64,000 nucleotides of DNA. Source: Qipengyuania vulgaris (GTDB lineage: Bacteria; Pseudomonadota; Alphaproteobacteria; Sphingomonadales; Sphingomonadaceae). The notes beneath the pieces are model-generated. The model searched no databases. It was not told the DNA's origin and saw only the letters and a list, made by a program, of their open reading frames with translations. How positions within the stretch are numbered: the stretch's first letter is position 1; every line of letters begins with the position of its first letter. The position numbers were made by a program, and so were the translations under genes. The DNA lies in assembly GCA_000756795.1 (NCBI GenBank), contig CCSI01000002.1, positions 310,001 through 374,000 of the forward strand, read 5' to 3'. This document shows, piece after piece, positions 45,877-54,205 of the stretch.

Positions 45877-47215
45877 ACTATCGCTCGGTATCCTGCTGGC
45901 GCTGGCCCTGCCCGTTGCGGCGCAGGCGCAAGACGCGCCGACGCCCTTCGAGCATTACGAGGCGGGGCGTTATGGCGATGCGGTGGCCGGGGCCGAGGCT
46001 GGGCTTGCCAGCGACCCGCAAAACCCGGTCTGGTGGGCGCTGCTCGCCGAAGCGCAGGCGCGGCTGGGTGAGAATTTGGAGGCAGCGGAAGCCTTCGGCA
46101 GCGCGGCGCGCTTCGAGGCCAATACGGCCAGGCGCAGTTACTTCCTGCGCGCGCAGGCGCTACAGCTGGTCTACGCAGGCCGTCACGATGAGGCGCGGGC
46201 AATCGTGCGCGCGGCCATGGACGACCCATCGCTCGAAACCCGCAATTCGCTCGACTGGGCGATGGTGGCGATTTCGGCGCGCGACGACCGCTCGGCGCAG
46301 GAAATCCTCGATAACGAGGCGCTCTATAGCGAATTCACCCGCCAGACCGCGCTCGATGCGGGCTACAGTGCCAAGCGCCGCGGGATGGACAAACGCGCGG
46401 TCGATTTCTTCGAGCGAGGGTTGGCGCTCGACGCCGAAGAAGAAACACCGCTCGGCCCGCTCCAGCGCCAAGGCATCCGCCGCGAGAACCGCGAACTGAC
46501 GCGCGACTGGTCCTTCATCGCGCAAGGCAGCTTCTCGAGTGCAGGTCGCCCCATCGGACCGGCCAACACGCCGCTCGGTGACGAGCGCGCGCCGCAGTTC
46601 GGAGCCGAAGTGTCACGCCGCATCGGCGGTTGGCGCAACGGCCGCCCGTTCAGCATCTTCGCGCGGGTTTATCATTCGGAATTCCTGTCCGATGATGCTG
46701 TGACCGGCAATGCGACGCAGGGTTGGGTCGGTGTGCGTTACAAGCCGCTGTCGCAGGTCAATCTCAACCTAGAGGCAAGCCGCCTTGTCGGCCTCGATAA
46801 TGACGGCCTTGACGACTGGTCGCTACGTGCGGCCATTTCAGGTGGGCAGGGTCTCGAACCCGAAGTGGGCAAGCGAAGCTGGGCCTATGCGCGCTATTAT
46901 GGCGATGTGTCCTACCTCACTGATGCCGATGTCACCTTCGGACTTGCCGAGGGCCGCGCGGGTTATTCCTTCCTGCTCGACGAGAACGCCACCGTGCTCA
47001 CGCCCTATGCAGTGGCACGACTGGGCGTCGATACGGGCCGCCTCGAGGAAGAGGCGCTTGGCGCAGGCATCGGCGTCTCGCTGCGTCACTGGTTCGACGA
47101 GACCGACACCATTGCCTATCGCGGGTTCATCGATTTCGACGTGCAGGCGCGCCAGCGCATCGCGGGCGACCGGCGCGCCTCGGGCGTGCTCGCAACGCTG
47201 ACCATCGGGCGCTGA
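45869..47215 (+). CDS. nfrA: Compact NfrA-like outer-membrane protein (TPR plus NfrA C-terminal domain)
   Basis: A 448-residue protein with a signal peptide (LSLGILLALALPVAAQAQ), TPR-like helices over about residues 25-210 (ASDPQNPVWWALLAEAQARL, GLALDAEEETPLGPLQRQG), then a strand-rich domain up to residue 448 that resembles the NfrA C-terminal barrel-like domain (FSIFARVYHSEFLSDDAVTG, KRSWAYARYYGDVSYLTDAD). E. coli NfrA is about 990 residues, so this is less than half that size. It overlaps nfrB by eight bases, and the two likely form a synthesis and export pair for a surface sugar polymer. The name rests on synteny and C-terminal pattern. Confidence 0.78.
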   Translation: MRKLSLGILLALALPVAAQAQDAPTPFEHYEAGRYGDAVAGAEAGLASDPQNPVWWALLAEAQARLGENLEAAEAFGSAARFEANTARRSYFLRAQALQLVYAGRHDEARAIVRAAMDDPSLETRNSLDWAMVAISARDDRSAQEILDNEALYSEFTRQTALDAGYSAKRRGMDKRAVDFFERGLALDAEEETPLGPLQRQGIRRENRELTRDWSFIAQGSFSSAGRPIGPANTPLGDERAPQFGAEVSRRIGGWRNGRPFSIFARVYHSEFLSDDAVTGNATQGWVGVRYKPLSQVNLNLEASRLVGLDNDGLDDWSLRAAISGGQGLEPEVGKRSWAYARYYGDVSYLTDADVTFGLAEGRAGYSFLLDENATVLTPYAVARLGVDTGRLEEEALGAGIGVSLRHWFDETDTIAYRGFIDFDVQARQRIAGDRRASGVLATLTIGR

Positions 47216-47224
47216 GCCCCTTCG

Positions 47225-48598
47225 TCAGAGCTTGCGCATCTCCCACCAAGCGCCGTCTTTCCGGCTGACCTTGTGGTGGCCAAGGTCGCGCAGGCAGGTC
47301 ATGAAATCGGGGTCGAACATCTTGTCGCCCTTCTTGCATTTCTCTCCGGTGGAGCGGCAAATCATGTCTTCCCAGCCATCGGCCGTCGTGACCCAGATCG
47401 TGCCATGCGGATTGAGCAGCCGCAAATTGGCGATGGCGCCGAGTTCGCTCTCGTTCACCAGCAGGTCGTAACCGCGCTTGCCATTGCCCAGCGGGTCGTC
47501 GCTGGCATCGAGATGGGGGGCGAGGTCGCGCACGGTCGGGCCGTTGCGGACGACGAAGAAATCGGGCGTTACCTGCGCCAGTTCGGCACCGGGCGGGTCG
47601 GGGTCGGCAGGGTCGCCTGCGCGCTGCTTCACCTCCTCCTGCATTTCCTCGATCGCGCGCTCGAAGAAGACCGAGCGCCGCACTCCGCCGTCGTAAAGCG
47701 AGCGGTCGCCCTTTTCGAGGCCGGTCACGCGCAATTGCTGGTGGAACACGGGCATGGCGGAGGAGGCCATGGCCGCTGCGGTGAGCGCCTCGACAGCAGC
47801 CTCGTTGTCGGGCGCCTTTCGCACAAGTTCACGCACGTCGGCGTAATGGAAATGGCCGCAATTGGCCTCGACGAAGCCGACATAGCCTTCGATGGAACTG
47901 TTGCGGATAGCGTCGAGGATTTCGCCGCTGCCGTTCTCGTAAATCGCGTGGCGGATGCGCTTGCGCAGCGGGGCAGTACCGGCCTGTGCGCCGCGCAGCA
48001 GCATCTGCACCATGCCCCTGTTGTCGACGACCTCTCCCTCGTCCTTTGGGGAATAGCCCCATTCGAGCTGGCGCATGGCGTAGTCGCGGGTCTGCCGCTT
48101 CGCATTCCCGTCGAGCGCGACCATGAGCAGCAGCGTCTGCAGCGAGCCTGTCGAAATGCCGGTTATGACTTTAACATTGGTCATCGCGAGGCCATTGCCG
48201 CTGGCATCGTGAAGCGCACGGAACAGCCCGGCGCCATAGGCTCCCCATTGCCCGCCTCCCGAGAGCATCAGGACCTTCTCATTGTCCGAGACGGCGGCTC
48301 GCGGCGCGCTGCTCTTGAGTACGGAATGACCGCCGGGCGCGGCGGCACGCGCGACCATCTTGCGCAGCTCCCACGCCATGGGGTTGCGGTGCGGCCCGAG
48401 CTGGCTGACCTTCGCATCGCGCTGGATGTCGGCGATGAACTTGCTTGCCGGCGCGACATGGATGTGGTCGGCGAAATGCGGCGCGTGGACCGCCTGCGGC
48501 CCCCAGTTCAGCCGCTTGCGCAGGAATTTCGCGAGGAAATACATCAGCACGACCACCGCGATGATGGTCACCAAGACAATCAGGATAATCTTCAGCAA
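47225..48598 (-). CDS. Patatin-like phospholipase, membrane-anchored
   Basis: A 457-residue protein with an N-terminal membrane helix (IILIVLVTIIAVVVLMYFLA) and a patatin domain: oxyanion loop LSGGGQWGAYGAG, nucleophile Ser in GISTGSL, and the catalytic Asp in DGGV. These Ser-Asp dyad enzymes cleave acyl esters of lipids. I chose a TTG start because GGGGGAGGGG lies about eight bases upstream; a GTG at 48631 would add 11 residues without a ribosome site. It converges with nfrA and is divergent from the FAD oxidase. The substrate is unknown. Confidence 0.88.
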   Translation of the reverse strand: MLKIILIVLVTIIAVVVLMYFLAKFLRKRLNWGPQAVHAPHFADHIHVAPASKFIADIQRDAKVSQLGPHRNPMAWELRKMVARAAAPGGHSVLKSSAPRAAVSDNEKVLMLSGGGQWGAYGAGLFRALHDASGNGLAMTNVKVITGISTGSLQTLLLMVALDGNAKRQTRDYAMRQLEWGYSPKDEGEVVDNRGMVQMLLRGAQAGTAPLRKRIRHAIYENGSGEILDAIRNSSIEGYVGFVEANCGHFHYADVRELVRKAPDNEAAVEALTAAAMASSAMPVFHQQLRVTGLEKGDRSLYDGGVRRSVFFERAIEEMQEEVKQRAGDPADPDPPGAELAQVTPDFFVVRNGPTVRDLAPHLDASDDPLGNGKRGYDLLVNESELGAIANLRLLNPHGTIWVTTADGWEDMICRSTGEKCKKGDKMFDPDFMTCLRDLGHHKVSRKDGAWWEMRKL

Positions 48599-48728
48599 GC
48601 TTGTCCCCTCCCCCTTGACGCTCGGCCCCACATGCCACGCAGCGTCGGTGCTGGCCTATAGCACACATCTGGCATAGCCTATTGGAGAGGCTCGCCAATC
48701 CGGCGAACTCGAACAAGGGGGGGAGCGG

Positions 48729-50336
48729 GTGACCAGCATCGAACGCGAATTCGGCGGGCCGTGGATGAACGAGCATCGCTCGGTGATGAAATTCCATCGC
48801 CGCAGGGCCGAAGTGCGCGAAGACGGCACTGGCGACCTCGCCACGTTGCTAGCCGAGCGCGGACGGGTGCTGTCGCGCTTCATCACCGAAGAGGCCGCCA
48901 AGGACCGCGAGCTGTGCGTGACGGGCTCAGGCTGGTCGCAGAGTGACCTCTACCACAACCTCTCAACTCACATGGACACGAGCGAGGACGAGGGCATCTG
49001 GGAGGTCCCGGCGGAAGCCTTCGTGGACGGGCTGCAAGGTGCGCACCGCTATGTCATGGTGACGGGCGGGACCAAGGTCCACCGGCTGATGGAGTGGCTC
49101 GGCAAGGCGGGCCGCGACCTGTCGCTGCGCACCGCCGGTTCGCACAAGGGACAAAGCATCGCCGGGCTGGTCGGCACCGGCTCGCACGGGTCTACCTGGG
49201 CGGAAAGCGGCGCGGAAACGCATGTGCGCGGCATCTTACTGGCGACCGGCGCCGAGAAGCAGACCTGGCTCGCCGACCCTGCCGCACCGGTCCTCCGCGA
49301 AGACTGGGTCCGGCGCTTCGCCGACATCGGCGACCCGGCGCATTTCGCTCTGGCGCGCGTGCATCTGGGCGGGATGGGCTTCGTCTCGGCCTATCTCATC
49401 GAGGCGGTGGACGAATTCTATTGCGGGCTGGTCAAGCGCGCGCGGGTGCTGCCGCCGGACTGGTTCGACCTCGTCGGCGAAGGCCGCTTCGCAGTTGCCA
49501 TGGGCGGAATCGCGAATGGCCGCAGCCCGCGCTATTACGAGCTGACCTTCGACCCCTTCGACGGCGCGGGCAACGAAGTGCTCGAGACCATCTGGTTCGA
49601 CATTGCGACCGATGGCAAGCCCGCCCAGACCGGAGCGCAGGTCAACCACACGACGCTGGAGGCCATTACTGAGAAGGGTGTGCAGGGGCTGGTCGATGTG
49701 ACCCGCAATCCGCTCGCCGCCGAGATGGTGGAGGCGCGACTACGCGACCTTATCGACGTGCCGCAGATGATTTTCGACGATTTCAAGGAAAACGACGTCT
49801 GCGACGAGGCGGATGTGCCGCGCACGCTGACCCAGCTCACGGCTGAATGGCATCCGCACAAGCTGATGGGGCTGAGGGTCGACGTCTACAACGCCGCCAT
49901 CGCAGTCCCGCGTGAGCGGCTGGGCGAGGCCATGCGGATTGCCCGCGAGATGGCCGAGGGGCGCAATAACATCCGCCAGTTCAGCAAGGATTTCGTCTAC
50001 ACAGTTCGCTTTGCAAAAAAGAGCCCGGCGACCATGGGTTTCCTGCGGTTCGAGGACAACGCCATCATCAACATCGACGGGCTGCCGAAGAACTTCATCC
50101 TCGGCACTGATGCGCATCTTGCCGCCGAGCGCCTGCAGCAGCTCTTCGCCAAGGCTGGCATTCCCTTCGCCATGCACTGGGGCAAGGACGCGCAGATGGG
50201 TCCGGACGCGATCCGGCGGCAGTATGGCGATGCGGCAGTCGATGGCTACCGGGCGGCACGCAGTGCACTGCTCGGCGCGAATGCGGAGGTGTTTATTTCA
50301 CCCGCGCTCGAGCAATGGGGACTGCAGTCCGATTGA
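48729..50336 (+). CDS. FAD-binding oxidase (PCMH/VAO family, aldono-lactone oxidase-like)
   Basis: A 535-residue protein with a PCMH-type FAD domain: MVTGGTKVHRLMEWLGKAGR, then TAGSHKGQSIAGLVGTGSHG for pyrophosphate binding. The C-terminal half resembles the aldono-lactone oxidase branch (L-gulonolactone, D-arabinonolactone). Such enzymes oxidise sugar lactones or alcohols with oxygen or another acceptor. The GTG start follows a GGGGGGGAG ribosome site. No signal peptide is seen. The substrate is not clear. Its stop abuts that of the ppc-like gene. Confidence 0.8.
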   Translation: MTSIEREFGGPWMNEHRSVMKFHRRRAEVREDGTGDLATLLAERGRVLSRFITEEAAKDRELCVTGSGWSQSDLYHNLSTHMDTSEDEGIWEVPAEAFVDGLQGAHRYVMVTGGTKVHRLMEWLGKAGRDLSLRTAGSHKGQSIAGLVGTGSHGSTWAESGAETHVRGILLATGAEKQTWLADPAAPVLREDWVRRFADIGDPAHFALARVHLGGMGFVSAYLIEAVDEFYCGLVKRARVLPPDWFDLVGEGRFAVAMGGIANGRSPRYYELTFDPFDGAGNEVLETIWFDIATDGKPAQTGAQVNHTTLEAITEKGVQGLVDVTRNPLAAEMVEARLRDLIDVPQMIFDDFKENDVCDEADVPRTLTQLTAEWHPHKLMGLRVDVYNAAIAVPRERLGEAMRIAREMAEGRNNIRQFSKDFVYTVRFAKKSPATMGFLRFEDNAIINIDGLPKNFILGTDAHLAAERLQQLFAKAGIPFAMHWGKDAQMGPDAIRRQYGDAAVDGYRAARSALLGANAEVFISPALEQWGLQSD

Positions 50337-53111
50337 TCAGCCGTGCGCGCCAAAGAGGTTGGCGATCGAGGTCGCGATGCGCAGGTTGAGACCATGCGCT
50401 TCCTCGATGGGGTCGATGTAGTCGCGGCGGATGGCATCGTAGCCTTCGCCACCCTGCCTCGGGTATTGCGCCGCTTCCTCCATCGCGAAATCGCCGGTCT
50501 CGGGATAGCTTGCCGGGAAGGCGCGGCGCATCTGTGCGAGCGCTTCGTCGACGCGCAGGGTGAAGACCATTTCCAGCACGTCGCGGCGGCTGATGTCGTT
50601 GGCGCGGCTGAAAGCCGGGACCGATACGGCCTTGAGGAACATGTGCTGCAGCAGCGCGAGGCGCAGAGCCTGGAGCACGCCGATGGTGCGGCGGACCTGT
50701 TCGCGCTCGGGATGCGGGTCCTCGTTGGGCACGAGTTCGAACAGGCGGTGCAGCTTCAGCGCATCGACGCGTAGCCGCGAGGCGAGGCGGCGGAAGACGC
50801 CGTTACGGTCATCGGTGATGAGATATTCGGCGAGGCTCTCGCAGGCGTTGGCGAGGTGGTCCTCGGTACCGCGATAGGGGCGGCTGGCCCAATAGGCCGA
50901 GTTGAACAGCTCGCCATAGGCAGCGACCGTCTTGATGCTGGCGAGCGCATTGGAGGCGCGCACCAGCCGCATGATCTGTCGCCCGCGCGGGCTCTCGCGC
51001 AGCAGCTCGGCGATATCCTCGTAATTGCTCTGCGCCGCGCTGCCGACACCCGCGATGATATTCGCCGGATAGCCAAGCTGCTGGAGGATGGCGTTGTGCG
51101 GGATGGCGCGGATTTGCCGCAGGCTCATCTCGCGGTCGGCATTGAGGTCGGACTGGCGGCGCGAGACGCGGCTGCCCGTCGAGTTCAACAGGCCGAGGCC
51201 GAAAGCGGTCACCGCGCGGCTGTAGGTCCGGCTTTCGAGGTGGTCCTGCTGGTGGTCTTTGATCGCGCGGTAGAAGTCGAGGCTGAGGTCGGTGCGCCGG
51301 TAGAAGGGGTCGGTCGGCACATCGGGGTCGGTATCGGCCGGGGCGAGCTCGGCGATGGTCGAGAGCGTTGCGCGCGCGAGCTCAGGCGTAGCGAAGAAGA
51401 GATAGCCGTCGCCGCCCTGGAAGCTGGCTTCGGGTTCGAGCTGGATGCCTGCGCGGGCAAAACGGCGGCGCGCCCAGGGGCTCATCGGCCACTCGAGGCG
51501 GTCCTTGAAGCTCGCCGGATGCGCGCCGCGGCCCATGCCTTCGCCATGCGTGTTGAAGACCAACGCGGCGACATCGGTCAGGCCATTGGCGGTCATCGCA
51601 TTGGCTAGGCGGCCCTGCAGGCGTTCGATAGCGAGGCTTGCCGGAATTTGCCCGACGAAGCGGCCCGCGTCCGAAAAGCCGGTCTGGATGGCGATGCGCC
51701 CGCGGCGGCGCGCATAGTCCTGGAAGGCCTCTTCCTTGAGCAGCGCGTCGAGGAAACGGCCGCCATGTTCGAGCGCGGTTTCGGTTTCGAACAGAGGCGA
51801 GACATCGACCTTGTCCTCGATGCCGAACAGCTTGGCGAAATAGAGCGCCGAAAGCACCGTGGCGGGCTGCTCGCACTCGGCCACCAGCATGCGGATGGGC
51901 GCATCGGCGTCGATGTGCTTGAGGATTTGCGCCATGGCGAGGAACTGGCGCACGGCGGTGCTGCTCTCGACCGCGAGCGAGGCGAAATTGGCCGAGAGCG
52001 GCTCGGCGTTCTTCACGAGGTCGCGCAAGGCACCGAGCGCGCCCTGGCTGCCGAGGTCTAGGTCTGCGCCGCCCTCGATGCGGCTGCGGATGGCGTTGTG
52101 CAGCTGCTTGGCGTTTACGCGGAAATGGATGAGCCCCATGCCGAGACCATCGGCGCGCATGGCGGCGGCGAGGGTCTTCAATGCGACGGCCTTCTCGGGG
52201 TCCGCCGACAGCGCCTCTTCTTCCAATTGCGAGATGACGGACGCGAGGCTGAGCAGCTTCCCGTCCTCGCCCTGTGTTAGCCGGTTGGCGGCTGCCGAGA
52301 GGTCGGCATGGTCGGAGAGGTCTCCGGCGAATTCCTCGGCGCTGGCGGCGGTCCGCACCTGGGCAGCGCGCATTGTCGCCAGCAGGGCGTGCCCGGCATC
52401 GATAGCTTCGAGCTGGTCGGCATAGCGCCCGAGCCGCTGCGCCTTTTCCGACAGGCGGAAAGCGATGCTGGTGTACCACTTGATATCGGTACGACCGTCC
52501 ATGTCGTAGCCGACCCAGCTGGCGAAGCGGAACGGCAGCGGTTCGAGTTCGCGCCAGCGGTCCGGCCAGGTGCTGCTCGCGCATTCGAACAGGCTCTTGT
52601 TGATGGCATCGCGCGCGTCCTGCGCATTCGCCATCGCAGACATGGCGCGCTCGTGCTCGTATTGCAGCGTGATTTCGGGGCGTTCGACCTCGACCGGCGA
52701 GACGGCTTTGCCGCCACCTGCCGCCTCGGCCACGACATCGGTCTGGTCTGGGGTCAGCAGGAAGGTCGGGTGTGCTGTGAAGACGACGTGGAGTTGTGGG
52801 TGCGACCAGTGTTCACCAAAGGCTTCGAAACCACCCTTGTCGACGCAGAAGCCGGTCATCCGCTTTGCCGTGTCCTTGGGCGTGACGAGATTGCACAACC
52901 GGTCGGCACGCGCCTCCAGTGAGCGGGTTTCCAGCTCGGCTATCAACTGCGAAAAATCATCCAGCGAAATCTCGCCCGCCTCAAGCTTGCGCGAGAGGTC
53001 GTGGGCGAGCTGGAAAACAGGGTTGAAGAGCGGTGTCTCCTGCGTTCGCTTGTGCAGTTCGCGCAGTTCGTGCGTCAAAGTTGCGAAGGTCAGCGGTTGC
53101 AGGCTCGACAT
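50337..53111 (-). CDS. ppc: Divergent phosphoenolpyruvate carboxylase-like protein
   Basis: A 924-residue PF00311-type protein. The catalytic His is kept (H114 in FTAHPTFLL, though Glu after TAHPT is Phe). The metal ligands appear kept as E442 (SPLFET) and D481 (GFSDAGR). But the glycine-rich catalytic loop, normally FHGRGG-x-x-GRGG-x-P, reads FNTHGEGMGRGAHP, so the first Arg is His522; the second Arg (R528) remains. The GGDRDGNP motif is GYDMDGRTD. The C terminus ends AHG rather than NTG. Canonical PEPC makes oxaloacetate from PEP and bicarbonate; activity here is uncertain. AAAGGGGA before MSSLQP sets the start. Confidence 0.82.
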   Translation of the reverse strand: MSSLQPLTFATLTHELRELHKRTQETPLFNPVFQLAHDLSRKLEAGEISLDDFSQLIAELETRSLEARADRLCNLVTPKDTAKRMTGFCVDKGGFEAFGEHWSHPQLHVVFTAHPTFLLTPDQTDVVAEAAGGGKAVSPVEVERPEITLQYEHERAMSAMANAQDARDAINKSLFECASSTWPDRWRELEPLPFRFASWVGYDMDGRTDIKWYTSIAFRLSEKAQRLGRYADQLEAIDAGHALLATMRAAQVRTAASAEEFAGDLSDHADLSAAANRLTQGEDGKLLSLASVISQLEEEALSADPEKAVALKTLAAAMRADGLGMGLIHFRVNAKQLHNAIRSRIEGGADLDLGSQGALGALRDLVKNAEPLSANFASLAVESSTAVRQFLAMAQILKHIDADAPIRMLVAECEQPATVLSALYFAKLFGIEDKVDVSPLFETETALEHGGRFLDALLKEEAFQDYARRRGRIAIQTGFSDAGRFVGQIPASLAIERLQGRLANAMTANGLTDVAALVFNTHGEGMGRGAHPASFKDRLEWPMSPWARRRFARAGIQLEPEASFQGGDGYLFFATPELARATLSTIAELAPADTDPDVPTDPFYRRTDLSLDFYRAIKDHQQDHLESRTYSRAVTAFGLGLLNSTGSRVSRRQSDLNADREMSLRQIRAIPHNAILQQLGYPANIIAGVGSAAQSNYEDIAELLRESPRGRQIMRLVRASNALASIKTVAAYGELFNSAYWASRPYRGTEDHLANACESLAEYLITDDRNGVFRRLASRLRVDALKLHRLFELVPNEDPHPEREQVRRTIGVLQALRLALLQHMFLKAVSVPAFSRANDISRRDVLEMVFTLRVDEALAQMRRAFPASYPETGDFAMEEAAQYPRQGGEGYDAIRRDYIDPIEEAHGLNLRIATSIANLFGAHG

Positions 53112-53335
53112 GTCTGGAAAATCCCCTTTCATCTCCAATACGCAGGGATGGGCGCAAAGGTGCCGGGCAGGCAAGCGATCCTGCCGTATTGCAGCATGAA
53201 TAGGTTTGCGAAGCGAAGGGCTTTACTTGGAAGCCGCCATTGGCCAACCCCTGCGGCCACGTTAACTCAAAGCGCCAACCGTACGGTCACAGCCTATGCG
53301 TCATGGGCCGGACGGGGCAAGCAGGGGCAGAATTT

Positions 53336-54205
53336 ATGAGCGACTGGACCATCGGCATCATCGGGGGCTCGGGCCTCTATGCGATGAACGCGCTGCAGGA
53401 CAAGCAGTGGATCGAGGTCTCCTCGCCATGGGGCAAGCCTTCGGACAAGATCCTGTGCGGCACTATCGGCCATGTGCGCGTGCGCTTCCTGCCGCGTCAC
53501 GGGCGTGGGCATGGCACCATCCCGTCGAAGGTCGATGCGCGGGCGAATATCGATGCGCTGAAGCGCGCGGGCTGCACCGACATCCTCGCCATCAGCGCCG
53601 TGGGCTCGCTTTCCGAAGAACTGCCCCCGGGCCGTTTCGTCTGCGTCGACCAGTTCATCGACAACACCAAGGGCCGCCCTTCCAGCTTCTTCGACAACGG
53701 CTTCGTCGCGCATGTCTCGATGGGCGATCCGGTCTGCGAGCGGCTCTCGAAGCATGCCGCCAAGGCCGTCGACAAGGCGGGCGGCGAGGTAACCATGGGC
53801 GCGACCTATCTCGCCATGGAAGGTCCGCAATTCTCGACCCGCGCCGAAAGCCGCCTCTACCGCCACTGGGGTGCGGAGGTCATCGGCATGACCGGCATGC
53901 CCGAGGCGAAACTCGCCCGCGAGGCGGAGCTTCCCTACGCCATGCTCGCCATGGTCACCGACTGGGACAGCTGGCGCGATGGGGAGGCAGCAGTCGACGT
54001 CGGCGAAATCATCGAGCAGATGAACGCCAACTCCGAATTGGCGGTGAAAACGGTCGAGAGATTCTGCAAGGGCCTGCCCAAGAAGCGCACGCCTTCGCCC
54101 ATCGACCGCACGCTCGACGATGCAGTGATTACTGCGCCCGAAAAGCATGACCGTGAATTGCTCGCCAAGCTCGACGCTGTGGCCGGACGCCTCTTGCGCG
54201 GCTGA
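53336..54205 (+). CDS. mtnP: S-methyl-5'-thioadenosine phosphorylase
   Basis: A 289-residue purine nucleoside phosphorylase-family enzyme that splits methylthioadenosine to adenine and methylthioribose-1-phosphate, recycling the by-product of polyamine synthesis. Motifs are IGIIGGSGLYAM, LPRHGRGH, AMEGPQFSTRAESRLY, and the substrate-binding GMTGMPEAKLARE. An AGGGGCAG ribosome site precedes the ATG. The stop overlaps glpD by one base. No other methionine-salvage gene lies next to it. Confidence 0.94.
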   Translation: MSDWTIGIIGGSGLYAMNALQDKQWIEVSSPWGKPSDKILCGTIGHVRVRFLPRHGRGHGTIPSKVDARANIDALKRAGCTDILAISAVGSLSEELPPGRFVCVDQFIDNTKGRPSSFFDNGFVAHVSMGDPVCERLSKHAAKAVDKAGGEVTMGATYLAMEGPQFSTRAESRLYRHWGAEVIGMTGMPEAKLAREAELPYAMLAMVTDWDSWRDGEAAVDVGEIIEQMNANSELAVKTVERFCKGLPKKRTPSPIDRTLDDAVITAPEKHDRELLAKLDAVAGRLLRG

